Shown piece by piece: positions 13,625 to 23,495 of a stretch of 43,884 nt of DNA (its first letter is position 1; every line of letters begins with the position of its first letter). The position numbers and the translations under genes were made by a program. This DNA is from Acidimicrobiales bacterium (GTDB lineage: Bacteria; Actinomycetota; Acidimicrobiia; Acidimicrobiales; RAAP-2), in NCBI GenBank assembly GCA_015478655.1, contig JADMIJ010000032.1, positions 1-43,884 on the forward strand, in the 5' to 3' direction. Under the pieces are notes generated by a model, which was not told the DNA's origin, searched no databases, and was given only the letters and a program-made list of their open reading frames with translations.

Positions 13625-16283
13625 TCATGGCCGATCCCGTGCGGTGGTCGAAGGGCTGGTCATGATGGTGGTACCGGGCTGGCACCACGTCGGCGGCTGA
13701 GCGGCGACCTGGACGAGGACGGGTTCGTGGCAAGTGATGGCCACGCGGTGGTGCTCGGCCCGGACGCCCACGTGCTTCCCTCCGAAGCGAAATGTGAGGC
13801 CGAGCGCGCTCCAGCTGTCAGGGAGGCAGGGGTTGACGACCAGCCTCCCTTGCGCAGCCTTCAGGCCGATGAAGCCGAAGGCCAGGGCCTGCCACACTCC
13901 GCCCATGGTGGCCAGATGCAGGCCTTCGGCGGTGGTGCCGGTGAGATCGTCCAGGTCGAGCCGAGCCGCAGTGCGGAACAATTCGAGCGCCTCCTCCGGC
14001 TGGCCGGCCCCGCGCCAGGAGTGATGCGTGGATTGCCGGGGAGAGCGAGCTTCCGTGCGCCGTCCGGGGACCATAGAAATCCAGGCACGGCTGGAGCGAC
14101 CCGTCCACCACCTCTCCTGGCACAAGATGGTGGAGCATGAGCACATCCGCCTGTTTGATGAGCTGCGAACCCGACACCCGCTCGGCCCCCAGCAGTACGT
14201 CGGCGGCGACCGGCGGCGGGGCAACCTGGGAGATCAGCAGCGGCTCCAATTCGAAGTAGCCGGTGAACTGTTCGTAGAGGGCTCGTTCAGGGTTCCAGCC
14301 GTCGAGCAATCCGTCGGCCAGTTCTCGCCAGAGGGCTGGTTCTTGATCGCCATCGGACTGGACAAGGAGCTCCGCACCGCGGCGAAGGTTCCAGCGTGCC
14401 ATGACGTTCGTATAGGCGTTGTCGTCCACGAGCTGGTGGTACTCGTCGGGGCCCATCACGCCGTCAATGTGACCACTGCCGTCTTCATCGACCCGAATGC
14501 GGCTGGCCCAGTATCGGGCGGTGTCGACCAGGAGGTCACGGCCGGCCCCGACCAGAAACGAAGCATCGCCCGTCCACGCCGCGTACTGTGCCGCCGCCCA
14601 AGCCACGTCGGCCGCGATGTGCTCCTCGTGAGCGCCGGTCGTGATGGCGATGCGCTCGTTGTGTTTTCCCCGCGCCGTCCGGGGCGTGACGTCTCTCCCG
14701 TCGCCAGCCGACTCCCAGGGGAATCGGGCACCAGCCAGGCCTTGCGCTGAGGCTGCGATGCGAGCCGCCGGGAGACGGCGGATCCGGTACTCGAGCATGG
14801 CTCGGGCGGCAGCAGGCCGAAGGGCGGCCAGGGCCGGTAGCACGAAGACGTCGGCATCCCAGAAGACGTGACCGGCGTAGCCCCGACCGGTCAGACCACG
14901 GGCCCCCACCGCGGTTTCCCCGGTGTCACCGGCCGCACTGAGGAGATGGAACACCGCGAAGCGGGCCGCCAACTCCATCTCGGGGTCGCCTTCGATCACC
15001 ACGCCGGCATCTTCCCAGCGGTGAGCCCAGGTCGATCGGTGTTGGGCGAGCAAGGCGTCGAACCCGACGGCGTCAATCTGTGCCAGCCGGTCCAGGGCCT
15101 CGTCCGTCCTGCCGGCGACGGGAGGGCCGGCGACCCAAGTGGCCATCCGCTCGATCACTCGGCGACCTGGGGCAGTGACCACTCGGTCTCGGGCGGCAAC
15201 GGTGATCTGCGATCCGGCGTGGTCGGTCGAGGCGGCCGATGGATCGCCGCGGCGTACTCGTTCGAATCCAACCGCCTCCACCGGAGGCCGGAGAGGCTCA
15301 CCGGGTTCGAGATGGAGCGGGGATGACTCGGCTCGGAGCGCCATGGCGTGTGGCGACCCGGCCGAGACGAACCGCATCGACCTCACTCCATCTGCCTCCG
15401 GGTCCATACGGACAAGGGTGCCGCCGCGCAAGTCGAGCACGCGGCTGGCGGTCTTCCGACCGTCGACGCCCGGTCGATCGAGCCCGGTCCAGAGGGGACC
15501 CGGCAGGAGGTGACCGTCCCAGGTGTAGACGCCGTTCACGAGCAGCAAGGGCGCCGTGCCATCGCCATCCTCCTCGGTGGACGCTCGCACCCCGACAAAG
15601 CCATTTCCGAGGGTGCCGAGTGCCTCGGCGAGCCGGTCTTCCTCGGGAAGGGTCGGCAGAGGAACCACCCAGGTCGGGTCGAGATCGATGTTCGGCACTC
15701 GGAGCGCCGCGCGGCGCGATAGTTGGTCGTCGAGCAATTCGATCAACCGGGGTGGACCTCCCCTGACGTGCACGACCCGCTCGGGTACGGTCCCCGATTC
15801 CATTCCGATCGAGACGACCACGGCACGGGAGAAGGCATCGACCAAGCGATGGCGGCGACCGCCTCGCATGTCCCCGCCCCCGAAATCGCCATCACAGACG
15901 AGCACCAGTTCACCTGTGATTCCCCGTCGAGCGAGCCAGTCGGCCGCCCAGGCCGCAGCATCCGCCTTGTCGGTCAGGGCACGAGCCGGATCGGGGCTGT
16001 CGATCTCTCGCGGCACGAGCTGGGGCCCGGTGGAGGTGACGGTATGGATCTCGGCGCCCTGACTGGAACAAAGGTGCAGTTGACCTGCACCGTGGGGTCT
16101 GGCCCGAAGCCGCGCCTCGACGGTGTCGACGTGGCTGGTCACGATGACCACGTGGACCCCCGCAGCGCACAGCGCTTCGATTCGCGCCCGCAGCTGGGAT
16201 GCATCCGCCCGGCGATCGAGCCCGATCGTGCCATCCCAGTCGAGCACGATTGCCTCGAACGTCTGAAGAGCCTTTTCGTTCAC
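13625..16283 (-). CDS. HAD / glycoside hydrolase family 65 disaccharide phosphorylase, frameshifted near C-terminus
   Basis: About 885 residues if repaired. N-terminal HAD phosphatase-like domain (residues 1-190; LDWDGTIG carries the DxD), then a full GH65 protein: N-terminal beta domain, (alpha/alpha)6 barrel with the acid Glu at about 613 in GVMGPDEYH, phosphate-loop THGSSLS-type sequence AHGSSLSPAIHASLLA, and C-terminal beta domain (NPCLPDSWSALGLTFRFGGK). Reading shifts frame at a C4 run at 14008-14011 (G4 on the coding strand); removing one base restores LARAGQPEEALELFRTAARL. Without repair the protein loses the last ~130 residues. The HAD-GH65 layout matches M. tuberculosis Rv2006 (otsB1), a DosR-regulon gene. 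Likely reaction: phosphorolysis of trehalose, maltose or a similar alpha-glucoside, feeding glucose-1-phosphate. Start GTG 16283, 91 bp after the phosphoketolase stop. Confidence 0.85.
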
Positions 16284-16374
16284 CTGGCCGTGACCGGGGG
16301 AGCGGGGAACGCGGTCAGGCGCAGACGGCGGTCATCCGGCTCTGTGTCAGACCTGGCGATCAGCTCGGGCATGG

Positions 16375-18780
16375 CTACCCAAGGTCCCTTGTTCCACTCC
16401 AACGCCAGGCAGCGATCTCAGGTGGATCCTCCCCGTGCTCTCGCCCGTAGCGCCGGGCGTCGAGCCGTGCGTCGATCATTCGCTGCCGCAAGGAAGCGGT
16501 GCGAGGGCCGAGTCCCGGGACCCGGTCGAGCACGTCGATGACCAGGTGGAACCGATCAAGGTCGTTGAGCATCACCATGTCGAACGGAGTGGTCGTCGTT
16601 CCTTCCTCCTTGTATCCGCGGACGTGGATGTTGTCGTGGTTGGCGCGCCGGTAGGTCAGTCGGTGGATGAGCAGCGGGTAGCCGTGGTACGCGAAGATCA
16701 CCGGCCGGTCAGCCGTGAAGAGGGTGTCGAATTCACGATCGGATAGGCCATGAGGGTGTTCGGTGTCCGGCTCGAGCCGCATCAGGTCGACCACGTTCAC
16801 CACGCGCACCTTTAGGTCGGGCAGGTGCTCGCGGAGGAGCTGCACGGCGGCCAGTGTTTCGAGTGTCGGAATGTCGCCGCAACAGGCCATGACCACGTCG
16901 GGAACCGAGTCGCCGTTGTCCGAGGCAAAGGACCAGATGCCGAGCCCGGTGGTGCAATGGTCGAGCGCCTCGTCCATGGTCAACCAGTCATGCTGTGGTT
17001 GCTTGCCGGCAACGATGACATTGACATAGTTTCGGCTTCGCAGGCAGTGGTCGGCGACCGATAGCAGGCAATTGGTGTCTGGTGGGAAGTACACCCGAAC
17101 GATCTGCGCCTTCTTGTTGACGACGTGGTCGATGAAGCCTGGATCTTGATGGGAGAACCCGTTGTTGTCCTGTCTCCACACGTGACTTGAGAGCAGGTAG
17201 TTCAGAGAGGCGATGGGACGCCGCCACGGAACCTCTGCGCTGACCTTCAGCCACTTCGCATGCTGATTGAACATCGAGTCGACGATGTGGATGAACGCCT
17301 CATAGCAATTCAACAGACCGTGCCTCCCGGTGAGGAGGTACCCCTCGAGCCACCCCTCGCATTGGTGCTCGGAGAGGGTCTCCATGACTCGTCCGTCGGG
17401 AGCCAGGTGATCGTCACCGGCGCGAAGTTCGGCGTCCCAGGTCCGGTCGGTGACCTCGAACACGTCCTGAAGGCGGTTGGACGAGGTCTCGTCCGGCCCG
17501 AACAGCCGGAAGGTGGTCGGATTGGCCCGGATGACGTCCCGGAGGAAGCCGCCGAGCACGTGTGTTGCCTCGCGCATCACGGACCCGGGGCTCGGGACGT
17601 CGACGGCATAGTCGCAGAAGTCGGGAAGGTCGAGATCGGAGAGGAGAAGACCGCCGTTGCCGTGGGGATTGGCGCTCATCCGCCGTTCACCAGAGGGAGG
17701 TAGCGCCATGACGCTGTCGTTCGGCCGGCCGTCGCTGTCAAAGAGCTCCTCGGGGCGGTAGCTGCGGAGCCATGCCTCGAGCTGGGCCAGGTGTTCGGGA
17801 TTGGTGCGGACCCCGGCCAAAGGAAGTTGGTGGGAACGGAACGTGCCCTCCACCGGAAGCCCATCGACCACCTTGGGACCGGTCCAGCCCTTGGGCGTGC
17901 GCAGGATGAGCATCGGCCATGTCGGCCGCGAGCGGACTCCTCCGGAACGGGCGGAATCCTGGATCTCGTGGATCTCGGTGAAGATGGCGTCGAGGGCGGT
18001 AGCCATGCGACGGTGCACGACCATCGGGTCTTCCCCATCGAAGCCGCCCTCGACGAGGACCGGCCTGTATCCGTAACCGGTGAACAGGGAGAGGAGCTCG
18101 ACCGTGGGGATCCGGGCCAGTACGGTCGGCGCCGCGATCTTGTAGCCGTTGAGGTGGAGGATCGGGAGGACGACGCCGTCGTGGCGGGGATCGAGGAACT
18201 TGTTCGAGTGCCACCCGGTGGCCGCCGGCCCCGTCTCGGCCTCACCGTCCCCCACCACACAGGCCACGACGAGGTTGGGGTTGTCGAACGCAGCGCCGAA
18301 GGCGTGGCTCAGCGCGTACCCCAATTCACCTCCCTCGTGGATGGATCCCGGGGTTCCCGGGCTGCAGTGGCTGGGGATCCCGCCGGGGAACGAGAACTGG
18401 CGGAACAGCCGAGCCATCCCCACCCCGTCTCGCGGCACGTGGGGGAAGCGCTCGCTGTAGGTACCCTCCAGCCAGGTATTTGCGACGACCGCCGGTCCAC
18501 CGTGACCCGGCCCGCAGACGAAGAGGGCGTCGAGCTCCCGAACCTTGATGCACCGGCTCAGATGGGCGTAGAGGAAGTTGAGCCCTGGGCTGGTTCCCCA
18601 GTGACCGAGCAACCGGGGTTTGATGTCCTCGGGAACGAGTGGCCGTTGCAGCAGCGGATTGCCCATCAGATAGATCTGGCCCGCGGTGAGGTAGTTGGCG
18701 GCCCGAAAATAGGCGTCGAGTTGGCGCAGATCGTCCTCGTCGGTTTGGATGGGAGATCGCGGAAGATCGGTGGAGGTCAT
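16375..18780 (-). CDS. xfp: Xylulose-5-P/fructose-6-P phosphoketolase
   Basis: 801 residues from ATG 18780 (GAGGTG upstream); normal family length. TPP-binding [19 protein letters not shown], the substrate region [20 protein letters not shown], and C-terminal phosphoketolase domain with [20 protein letters not shown]. Splits xylulose-5-phosphate (or fructose-6-phosphate) with phosphate to acetyl-phosphate plus glyceraldehyde-3-phosphate (or erythrose-4-phosphate). The divergent neighbour is acetate kinase, which turns acetyl-phosphate into acetate and ATP. With the GH65 phosphorylase downstream this makes an oxygen-independent sugar-to-acetate ATP route. No DosR box is visible in the 79-bp divergent gap. 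Confidence 0.95.
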   Translation of the reverse strand: MTSTDLPRSPIQTDEDDLRQLDAYFRAANYLTAGQIYLMGNPLLQRPLVPEDIKPRLLGHWGTSPGLNFLYAHLSRCIKVRELDALFVCGPGHGGPAVVANTWLEGTYSERFPHVPRDGVGMARLFRQFSFPGGIPSHCSPGTPGSIHEGGELGYALSHAFGAAFDNPNLVVACVVGDGEAETGPAATGWHSNKFLDPRHDGVVLPILHLNGYKIAAPTVLARIPTVELLSLFTGYGYRPVLVEGGFDGEDPMVVHRRMATALDAIFTEIHEIQDSARSGGVRSRPTWPMLILRTPKGWTGPKVVDGLPVEGTFRSHQLPLAGVRTNPEHLAQLEAWLRSYRPEELFDSDGRPNDSVMALPPSGERRMSANPHGNGGLLLSDLDLPDFCDYAVDVPSPGSVMREATHVLGGFLRDVIRANPTTFRLFGPDETSSNRLQDVFEVTDRTWDAELRAGDDHLAPDGRVMETLSEHQCEGWLEGYLLTGRHGLLNCYEAFIHIVDSMFNQHAKWLKVSAEVPWRRPIASLNYLLSSHVWRQDNNGFSHQDPGFIDHVVNKKAQIVRVYFPPDTNCLLSVADHCLRSRNYVNVIVAGKQPQHDWLTMDEALDHCTTGLGIWSFASDNGDSVPDVVMACCGDIPTLETLAAVQLLREHLPDLKVRVVNVVDLMRLEPDTEHPHGLSDREFDTLFTADRPVIFAYHGYPLLIHRLTYRRANHDNIHVRGYKEEGTTTTPFDMVMLNDLDRFHLVIDVLDRVPGLGPRTASLRQRMIDARLDARRYGREHGEDPPEIAAWRWSGTRDLG

Positions 18781-18859
18781 CGGCCACACCTCGGCTCTGT
18801 CGCTGGATCGGTACTCGTCACGGCGTCGGCCTGGCGAAGGAATCTGGCAAGGTGGGCAG

Positions 18860-19954
18860 GTGCAGATCCTCGTCGTCAACGCCGGATCCAGCAGTCTGAA
18901 GCTGAGGCTGTTGGATGACGCCGACCATCTGGTGGTGTCGACCGAACTTCCCCAGCAGGACCCCTCGAAGCTGAGCTCGGCCCTGAGGACGTTCCTTGAC
19001 GAGAACCCGGGCGTGGCGGCGGTCGGCCACCGGATCGTCCATGGTGGCTCGGCGTTCAAGGAGCCCGTCCTCCTCGACGACGATGCCGATGCCATCCTCG
19101 AGGCGCTGGCCGATCTGGCCCCGCTGCACAACCCGGCCGGTCTGGCCGCCGTTCATGCCATCAGAGCCCTTCGACCCGGTCTTCCCCAGATCGCCTGCTT
19201 CGACACTGCGTTCCATGCCGACATGCCGGCCAGGGCCTCCACCTACGCCATACCTCGCCGGTGGCGGGAGCAGTGGGGCATTCGACGCTTCGGATTCCAC
19301 GGCCTCAGCCACTCCTGGGCCAGCCGCCGGGCCGGCGAGCTGCTCCAGCGCCGGCGCGGACAGCTCCGTCTGGTGACGGCCCATCTCGGCGCCGGCGCCT
19401 CGCTGGCCGCGGTGGCCTTCGGTCACTCGGTCGACACGACCATGGGGTTTACCCCGCTGGAGGGACTGGTGATGTCGACCCGCTCCGGCAGCGTCGACCC
19501 CGGACTGGTTCTTTGGGTCCAGCGCCACGGTGGGCTGTCGACCGATGACGTCCAGGAGGCTCTCGAGCGGGATTCGGGACTGCGGGGACTCTGGGGAGGG
19601 TCCGGTGATCTCCGCGAGGTGATCGCAGCCATGGATGCGGGGGACCAGGACGCCCGTTTGGCCTACGAGGTCTATGTGTACCGGATCCAGACCAGCGTGG
19701 CCGCCATGTGCGCGGCAATGGGCGGGATGGATGGGCTGGTGTTCACCGGTGGCGCCGGCGAAGCATCTCCCCGATTGCGGGCCGACACGTGTGATGGCCT
19801 CGCCTTTCTCGGTGTGACGCTGGAAGCCTCGGGAAACGGTGCAATCCGAAAGGACGGTCTGCTCTCTCCGGAGGGCGGACTCCCAGCCGTACTCGTCGTC
19901 CATGCACGCGAAGATCTCGAAATCGCTCGCCACGTGCGTGAGCTGCTCGGATAA
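18860..19954 (+). CDS. ackA: Acetate kinase
   Basis: 364 residues from GTG 18860 (AAGGTGG upstream); slightly shorter than the usual 395-400. Starts [19 protein letters not shown]. Other signatures: [64 protein letters not shown] and [13 protein letters not shown], covering both family signatures and the catalytic Asp and Arg. Converts acetyl-phosphate + ADP to acetate + ATP. Divergently paired with phosphoketolase, and no phosphotransacetylase gene is present here, consistent with acetyl-phosphate coming from phosphoketolase. Confidence 0.95.
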   Translation: MQILVVNAGSSSLKLRLLDDADHLVVSTELPQQDPSKLSSALRTFLDENPGVAAVGHRIVHGGSAFKEPVLLDDDADAILEALADLAPLHNPAGLAAVHAIRALRPGLPQIACFDTAFHADMPARASTYAIPRRWREQWGIRRFGFHGLSHSWASRRAGELLQRRRGQLRLVTAHLGAGASLAAVAFGHSVDTTMGFTPLEGLVMSTRSGSVDPGLVLWVQRHGGLSTDDVQEALERDSGLRGLWGGSGDLREVIAAMDAGDQDARLAYEVYVYRIQTSVAAMCAAMGGMDGLVFTGGAGEASPRLRADTCDGLAFLGVTLEASGNGAIRKDGLLSPEGGLPAVLVVHAREDLEIARHVRELLG

Positions 19955-19981
19955 GACGCTGCCGTTCATCGTGGACCAGCC

Positions 19982-20404
19982 CTAGCGGGTTCGTTGCACG
20001 TCGAAACGACGTCCGGTGACGGTGTCCGGGCGGATGACCATCACCATGTCTCCGGGTTCGGGGACGAGGGGGATGGCCGCCGCGGCCAGCTCCACCTCGG
20101 TCGGTGATTCGATCAGCGTCGCCAGCCCTCGGACCAGCACGCTCCAGGCGATGCCCGCCCCGGTGTCGACTTGGTCGACCTCGAAGGCGACCAGTTGACC
20201 GGCCGCTGTGCTCGAGAGGAAGCCCGCCCCTACCCGGGCCAGTATCCGGCCGTCATGGAATGTGAAGTTCACCGGAAGGACCACTGGGGCCTGGTCGGTC
20301 GCGATTCCCAGTCGACCGACTCCGCCCTCCTTGGCCCGCAGGGCCAGCAGTCGCCTGCACTCGACGGCGGGAAGCACCGTCGAGCCCTTGCCGTCTATCC
20401 ACAT
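19982..20404 (-). CDS. PNPOx-like flavin-binding protein
   Basis: 140 residues from ATG 20404. CRRLLALRAKEGGVGRLGIA, VVLPVNFTFHDGRIL, AWSVLVRGLATLI and the C-terminal VTGRRFDV match the other PNPOx-like proteins in this window. Likely FMN/F420 binding; substrate unknown. The predicted +1 from box 10 coincides with the A of this ATG, so the mRNA is probably leaderless. It is convergent with acetate kinase (27 bp apart). Confidence 0.82.
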   Translation of the reverse strand: MWIDGKGSTVLPAVECRRLLALRAKEGGVGRLGIATDQAPVVLPVNFTFHDGRILARVGAGFLSSTAAGQLVAFEVDQVDTGAGIAWSVLVRGLATLIESPTEVELAAAAIPLVPEPGDMVMVIRPDTVTGRRFDVQRTR

Positions 20405-20410
20405 GTAACA

Positions 20411-20453
20411 ACCTTGGCACCGATGGAGCGTGGAAACTAGGGACTATTGACCC
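20411..20453 (-). promoter_or_regulatory. DosR-type box 10 and -10 (leaderless promoter)
   Basis: Minus-strand box GGGTCAATAGTCCCTA at 20438-20453, close to a true palindrome, with CAAGGT at 20416-20411. +1 falls on base 20404, the first base of the PNPOx-like start codon. Divergent partner of box 11. Confidence 0.75.
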
Positions 20454-20520
20454 CACTGCCGCGAAGTGCCCCTGCTGCACCGATCGAGGACGTGGGTATG
20501 CCTGAGAGGCAGGCGCCGAA

Positions 20521-20563
20521 TGGACCTTCGGCCCTATCCGCACCTCCTCATACTTCCTACCGT
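20521..20563 (+). promoter_or_regulatory. DosR-type box 11 and -10
   Basis: Box TGGACCTTCGGCCCTA at 20521-20536; TACCGT at 20558-20563, the same hexamer and distance as box 3. Predicted +1 near 20570, leader of about 69 nt to the alcohol dehydrogenase. Confidence 0.8.
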
Positions 20564-20638
20564 TGACTGTGAGAGAAGCAACGGAGGGCGCAAGCATGCG
20601 CCCGGTGCCGGCACCAGCAGGCGATGAAAGAGGGTCCG

Positions 20639-21652
20639 ATGAAGGCAGCAGTGGTCCACGCATTCGACCGGCCGTTGAAGGTCGAAGAGGTGCCGACGCC
20701 GGATCCTGGCCATGGTCAGGTGACGGTGAAGATGGAGGCCTGCGGGTTGTGTCACACGGACATCCACGCCTCCCATGGGGACTGGCCGGTGAAGCCCAAC
20801 CCGCCGTTCATTCCCGGGCACGAGGGTGTCGGCATTGTGGAACGGATCGGTCCAGGCGTGGTCAATCTGGACGAGGGGGACAGGGTGGCGATCCCCTGGC
20901 TCGGCTATGCCTGTGGTGCCTGCGAGCACTGTGCTTCGGGGCGGGAGACCCTTTGCCTCAATCAACGAAACTCCGGTTACTCGGTCGACGGTGCCTACGC
21001 CGAGTATGCGCTGGCCGAGGCGGCGTTCGTGGGCCGGGTCCCCGAGGGCCTCGACCCGATGGACGCAGCGCCCCTGACCTGTGCGGGGGTGACCACCTAC
21101 AAGGCGGTCAAGGTGTCCGGGGCCCGGTCATCGGATCTGGTGGCCGTCTACGGGATCGGCGGATTGGGGCACCTGGCCGTGCAGTATGCGCGCATCGCCG
21201 GCGCCTCCGTGGCCGCCGTCGATCTCGTCGACTCCAAGCTTCGTCTGGCACGAGAGCTGGGTGCCGAGTGCACCGTGAATGCGACGACCGAAGATCCGGT
21301 GGAGGTCATCCAAGCCCTGGGTGGCGCTGACCAGGCCATTGTCCTGGCTGTGTCCCCGAGCGCCTGCGAGCAGGCCTTCAGGAGCCTCAAGCGAGGTGGG
21401 ACGCTGGTGCTTGTCGGACTTCCGGCCGAGAACCACATTCGGCTACCAATCTTCGAGACCGTACTGCAGGGAATCACCGTCACCGGATCGATTGTCGGCA
21501 CCCGGGTCGACCTTGCCGAGACGTTCCAGCTCCATTCCGACGGGCGGACCCGCGTGGTGCGGGAGACCCGCCGCCTCGGCGATGTCAATGAGTCCTTCGA
21601 GGAGATCGAAAAGGGCGACGTCGACGCCCGACTCGTGTTCGACTTCCGCTGA
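20639..21652 (+). CDS. Zinc-dependent alcohol dehydrogenase (AdhP/AdhA type)
   Basis: 337 residues from ATG 20639 (AAGAGGG upstream). Catalytic zinc ligands Cys38 (ACGLCHTD) and His61-Glu62 (PGHEGVG); structural zinc Cys92, Cys95, Cys98, Cys106; Rossmann motif VYGIGGLGHLAVQYA with the NAD-type acidic residue in AAVDLVDSKL. Interconverts a primary alcohol and aldehyde with NAD(H). Behind box 11 and followed 97 bp later by a transporter. With the aldehyde dehydrogenase at 23496 it could handle ethanol/acetaldehyde or fatty alcohol/aldehyde; the wax ester synthase nearby makes the second possible. Confidence 0.93.
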   Translation: MKAAVVHAFDRPLKVEEVPTPDPGHGQVTVKMEACGLCHTDIHASHGDWPVKPNPPFIPGHEGVGIVERIGPGVVNLDEGDRVAIPWLGYACGACEHCASGRETLCLNQRNSGYSVDGAYAEYALAEAAFVGRVPEGLDPMDAAPLTCAGVTTYKAVKVSGARSSDLVAVYGIGGLGHLAVQYARIAGASVAAVDLVDSKLRLARELGAECTVNATTEDPVEVIQALGGADQAIVLAVSPSACEQAFRSLKRGGTLVLVGLPAENHIRLPIFETVLQGITVTGSIVGTRVDLAETFQLHSDGRTRVVRETRRLGDVNESFEEIEKGDVDARLVFDFR

Positions 21653-21749
21653 GCACCTTTCGGACCAGTTCGGTCGGGCCGGTCGAGCCAGTCCCGTCAA
21701 CGGTGCTGGGCGATTGCATCCCTGGTCGGCGCGGGTACATGGTGATCCT

Positions 21750-23342
21750 GTGACTGGCGACCTGTCACCCGTGGGAACCTCGAAGCGCCGTCGATGGGCC
21801 ACGCTGGCCGTGTTGTGCGTCACCCTGCTCCTCATCAGCTTGGACAACACCGTCCTCAACGTGGCCCTCCCCTCGGTCGTCCGGAGCCTCGGTGCCAGCT
21901 CCAGCCAGTTGCAGTGGATGGTCGACGCCTATGCGGTTGTCTTTGCCGGGCTCCTGCTCTCGCTCGGGGCGTTGGGCGACCGGGTGGGCCGGAAATGGGT
22001 CTTCATCGCCGGCCTGGTGGTCTTCGGGGGTGGCTCGGCATTCGCTGCCTGGTCGGGAAGCCCGGACCGTCTGACCCTCGCTCGCGCCGTGATGGGGATC
22101 GGTGCGGCCGCCCTCATGCCATGCACCCTGTCGATCCTCACCAATGTGTTCACTCACGAGAGAGACCGTGTGCGTGCCATCGGGATATGGTCGGGCACCA
22201 CCGGGCTCGGCGTGGCCCTCGGCCCGATTCTCGGTGGGTTTCTTTTGGCTCATTTCTGGTGGGGGTCGGTCTTTCTGGTCAACCTGCCGGTTGCCGTCGT
22301 CGGAGTGGTGGCCGCCATCTGGCTGGTGCCCAACTCGAAGAACCCCTCATCGACGCGACCTGACCCCGTCGGTGCCGGGCTGTCGATCCTGGGTCTCGGG
22401 CTGCTGCTATGGGGGATCATCGAGGCGCCTGGTCGGGGTTGGTCCTCACCACTGATTGCAGGCGCGTTGGCGGCAGCCGGAGTGGTCATTGCGTCCTTCC
22501 TCCTATGGGAGCGGCGCATCGACCACCCGATGCTGCCCCTGCGATTCTTTGCCCGGCGGCGCTACAGCGTGGCCATCGGGGCCCTGGCGCTCGTGCTCTT
22601 CGCCCTGCTCGGCATGTTCTTCCTGATGACCCAGTACCTGCAGTTCGTCTTGGGATACAGCCCGCTCGAAGCCGGAATTCGGATCGCGCCCGTGGCGTTG
22701 GCTTTGCTCGTCATCGCGCCCATGTCGGTCATCGTCGCTCACCGTGTCGGCACGAAGTACGTGGTCACCGGTGGCCTGGCCATGATCGCCCTGGGGCTTG
22801 CTCTGCTGTCCCGGACCACGGTGACCGGGACCTACCGCGATTGCATCGGGCCCTTTCTGTTGCTGGGCATCGGCGTGGCCCTGGCCCTCGCTCCCTGCAC
22901 CGAATCCGTGATGGGATCGATTCCCAAAGAGGAGGCGGGCGTCGGATCCGCCACCAACGACACAGCAATGCAGGTCGGCGGAGCCCTGGGGGTTGGCGTC
23001 CTGGGAACGGTGCTCAACCTGCACTATCAGCACGCCATGGCGTCTGCGACCACCCTTGCCGGTGTGCCGGCGTACGTCCAGAAGCTCATCGATAGCTCAC
23101 TCGGGGGCGCCCTGGTCGTGGCCCAGCGTGCACCGAAGAAGGAAGGCGTCGCGCTCGCGGTCCTGGCCCGGCACGCGTTCGTATCCGGCATGGATCAGGC
23201 CCTGGTGATCGCCACCGTGGTGGTCGGAATCGCGGCCGTCCTCGTCGTCGTCCTCCTCCCGAATCGCGGCCCGAGTCCCGGTGGCGAGGATCGACCGATG
23301 GCAGATCGTGGCCAACCCCAGCTCGCCTCCGAACTGGGATGA
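21750..23342 (+). CDS. DHA2-family (14-TM) MFS exporter
   Basis: About 530 residues from GTG 21750. Motif A as LGALGDRVGRKWVF, motif D1-like LDNTVLNVALPSV, motif C region GPILGGFLL, and 14 hydrophobic segments as in EmrB/QacA drug or solute:H+ antiporters. Substrate unknown. It sits 97 bp after the alcohol dehydrogenase and probably shares its transcript, so it may export a fermentation or stress product. The upstream frame is open far into the alcohol dehydrogenase gene but has no coding character there. Confidence 0.88.
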   Translation: MTGDLSPVGTSKRRRWATLAVLCVTLLLISLDNTVLNVALPSVVRSLGASSSQLQWMVDAYAVVFAGLLLSLGALGDRVGRKWVFIAGLVVFGGGSAFAAWSGSPDRLTLARAVMGIGAAALMPCTLSILTNVFTHERDRVRAIGIWSGTTGLGVALGPILGGFLLAHFWWGSVFLVNLPVAVVGVVAAIWLVPNSKNPSSTRPDPVGAGLSILGLGLLLWGIIEAPGRGWSSPLIAGALAAAGVVIASFLLWERRIDHPMLPLRFFARRRYSVAIGALALVLFALLGMFFLMTQYLQFVLGYSPLEAGIRIAPVALALLVIAPMSVIVAHRVGTKYVVTGGLAMIALGLALLSRTTVTGTYRDCIGPFLLLGIGVALALAPCTESVMGSIPKEEAGVGSATNDTAMQVGGALGVGVLGTVLNLHYQHAMASATTLAGVPAYVQKLIDSSLGGALVVAQRAPKKEGVALAVLARHAFVSGMDQALVIATVVVGIAAVLVVVLLPNRGPSPGGEDRPMADRGQPQLASELG

Positions 23343-23373
23343 CCCGGGCGCCCAGGTGCCACCCTGCTCGGTC

Positions 23374-23416
23374 AGGACTTTTGGCCCTAGCCCCGACGCG
23401 ACGGTTTCCGTACGGT
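23374..23416 (+). promoter_or_regulatory. DosR-type box 12 and -10
   Basis: Box AGGACTTTTGGCCCTA at 23374-23389; TACGGT at 23411-23416 (22-nt phasing). Predicted +1 near 23423, about 73 nt before the aldehyde dehydrogenase ATG. Confidence 0.8.
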
Positions 23417-23495
23417 GGAAACCAGAACGACAGGCCGGATTGTCCCGACCCCGGAGCGTTCCAGCGACGGAATTTATGAAATGCGAGGCAGCGCT

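Noticed and set aside
16377-16390. CCAAGGTCCCTT resembling half a DosR box
   Set aside because: It lies inside the 3' end of the phosphoketolase gene with only one half-site and no promoter geometry.
15723-16541. 272-codon plus-strand frame opposite GH65/phosphoketolase
   Set aside because: No binding site or domain; GH65 and HAD motifs are clear on the other strand.
18781-18859. DosR box in the phosphoketolase/acetate kinase divergent gap
   Set aside because: The 79 bp were read on both strands and contain no GGGAC or GTCCC pair at the right spacing.
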